Shown piece by piece: positions 63,944 through 64,000 of a stretch of 64,000 nucleotides of DNA; the stretch's first letter is position 1, and each line of letters starts with the position of its first letter. A model generated the notes under the pieces. It saw only the letters and a program-made list of their open reading frames with translations. It was not told the origin of the DNA and did not search any database. Source of the DNA: Leuconostoc pseudomesenteroides KCTC 3652 (lineage in GTDB: Bacteria > Bacillota > Bacilli > Lactobacillales > Lactobacillaceae). Location: contig NZ_BMBP01000003.1 of the NCBI RefSeq assembly GCF_014634745.1, positions 124,001 to 188,000 on the forward strand. The letters run 5' to 3'. The translations under genes and the position numbers were made by a program.

Positions 63944-64000
63944 ATGAACACAACAATATCAACAAGTGAATGGCAAATTATGCGTGTCATTTGGACGTTA
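63944..64000 (+). CDS. copY: CopY/BlaI-family repressor, first 19 codons only
   Basis: Reads MNTTISTSEWQIMRVIWTL to the window edge. S-E-W-Q-I-M-R-V-I-W is the start of the BlaI/CopY winged helix. The cop box directly upstream makes the copper-responsive CopY the best reading. The C-terminal metal-binding CxC motifs that would prove it lie outside the window. No Shine-Dalgarno is seen. Confidence 0.8.
   Translation, partial: MNTTISTSEWQIMRVIWTL

Overview
The window is chromosomal DNA of a heterofermentative lactic acid bacterium, almost certainly a Leuconostoc of the L. mesenteroides group. The evidence is a single-copy phosphoketolase (xpk), a glucose-6-phosphate dehydrogenase whose sequence I recognise as that of the well-studied L. 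mesenteroides enzyme, a secreted glucansucrase of the dextransucrase type, and AT-rich DNA with strong Shine-Dalgarno signals. The presence of walRK-yycH, dnaC-rplI-gdpP and rpsF-ssb-rpsR plus two ParB-binding (parS) sites suggests a position fairly near the replication origin. Species is inferred from memory, not from a search.

Layout. 1-9.9 kb (minus strand): partial yycH, walK, walR, prs, tpx, a Cof-type HAD phosphatase, an MFS transporter, and a three-gene overlapping group (Nudix, HAD, PHP). 10-13.4 kb: xpk and a HutC-type GntR regulator with an operator in its own promoter. 13.4-14.5 kb (plus): ybaK and a membrane HExxH protein. 14.5-19.8 kb (minus): dnaC, rplI, gdpP, rpsR, ssb, rpsF. 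20-25.7 kb (minus): a methionine T-box followed by a SAM hydrolase, a complete ECF transporter (S, fused A-A', T) and pepV. 25.9-29.5 kb: a giant BspA-type repeat surface protein with a WxL-like C-terminus. 29.5-30.1 kb: a decayed IS3-family remnant.

30.2-33.0 kb holds the most unusual locus: an AT-rich, Rgg-regulated cassette. In order it has an Rgg regulator, a perfect 20-bp palindrome upstream of a promoter, a 28-residue peptide gene with one cysteine near its C-terminus, an attenuator hairpin, a 131-residue protein that looks like a thioredoxin fold without CxxC, an MFS exporter, and a 51-residue ORF that resembles only the N-terminus of DUF692/MNIO oxidative enzymes. ATGA overlaps couple the last three genes and a terminator ends the unit. 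I read it as a possible undescribed peptide-modification/export cassette, perhaps with a truncated enzyme in this strain. 33.0-34.3 kb is gene-poor and holds relics and small-transcript signals.

34.3-41 kb (minus): recQ, a membrane protein, a NhaC-type transporter behind a tyrosine T-box, a PLP-dependent transsulfuration enzyme, an MFS transporter and a 48-aa membrane protein. 41.1-45.1 kb: zwf with a cre site, a DD-carboxypeptidase, and adcR-adcA behind two tandem AdcR boxes. 45.1-51.5 kb: an XRE-TetR hybrid regulator, two small membrane proteins behind a perfect cre site, a second cre-bearing promoter without an obvious gene, and the dextransucrase. 51.8-58.1 kb: a DUF2075-like NTPase, menG-menE, a GNAT acetyltransferase, an aldo/keto reductase, and a PadR/membrane protein pair. 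58.2-64 kb: an Lsa-like ABC-F protein with a long leader, a five-gene YtrA-type ABC operon, and the first 19 codons of a CopY/BlaI-type repressor behind a perfect cop box.

The regulation is unusually legible: two T-boxes with readable specifiers, three cre sites, AdcR and CopY operators, GntR and Rgg palindromes, and several promoters that place the transcription start at or next to the start codon. I found no rRNA, tRNA or CRISPR array.
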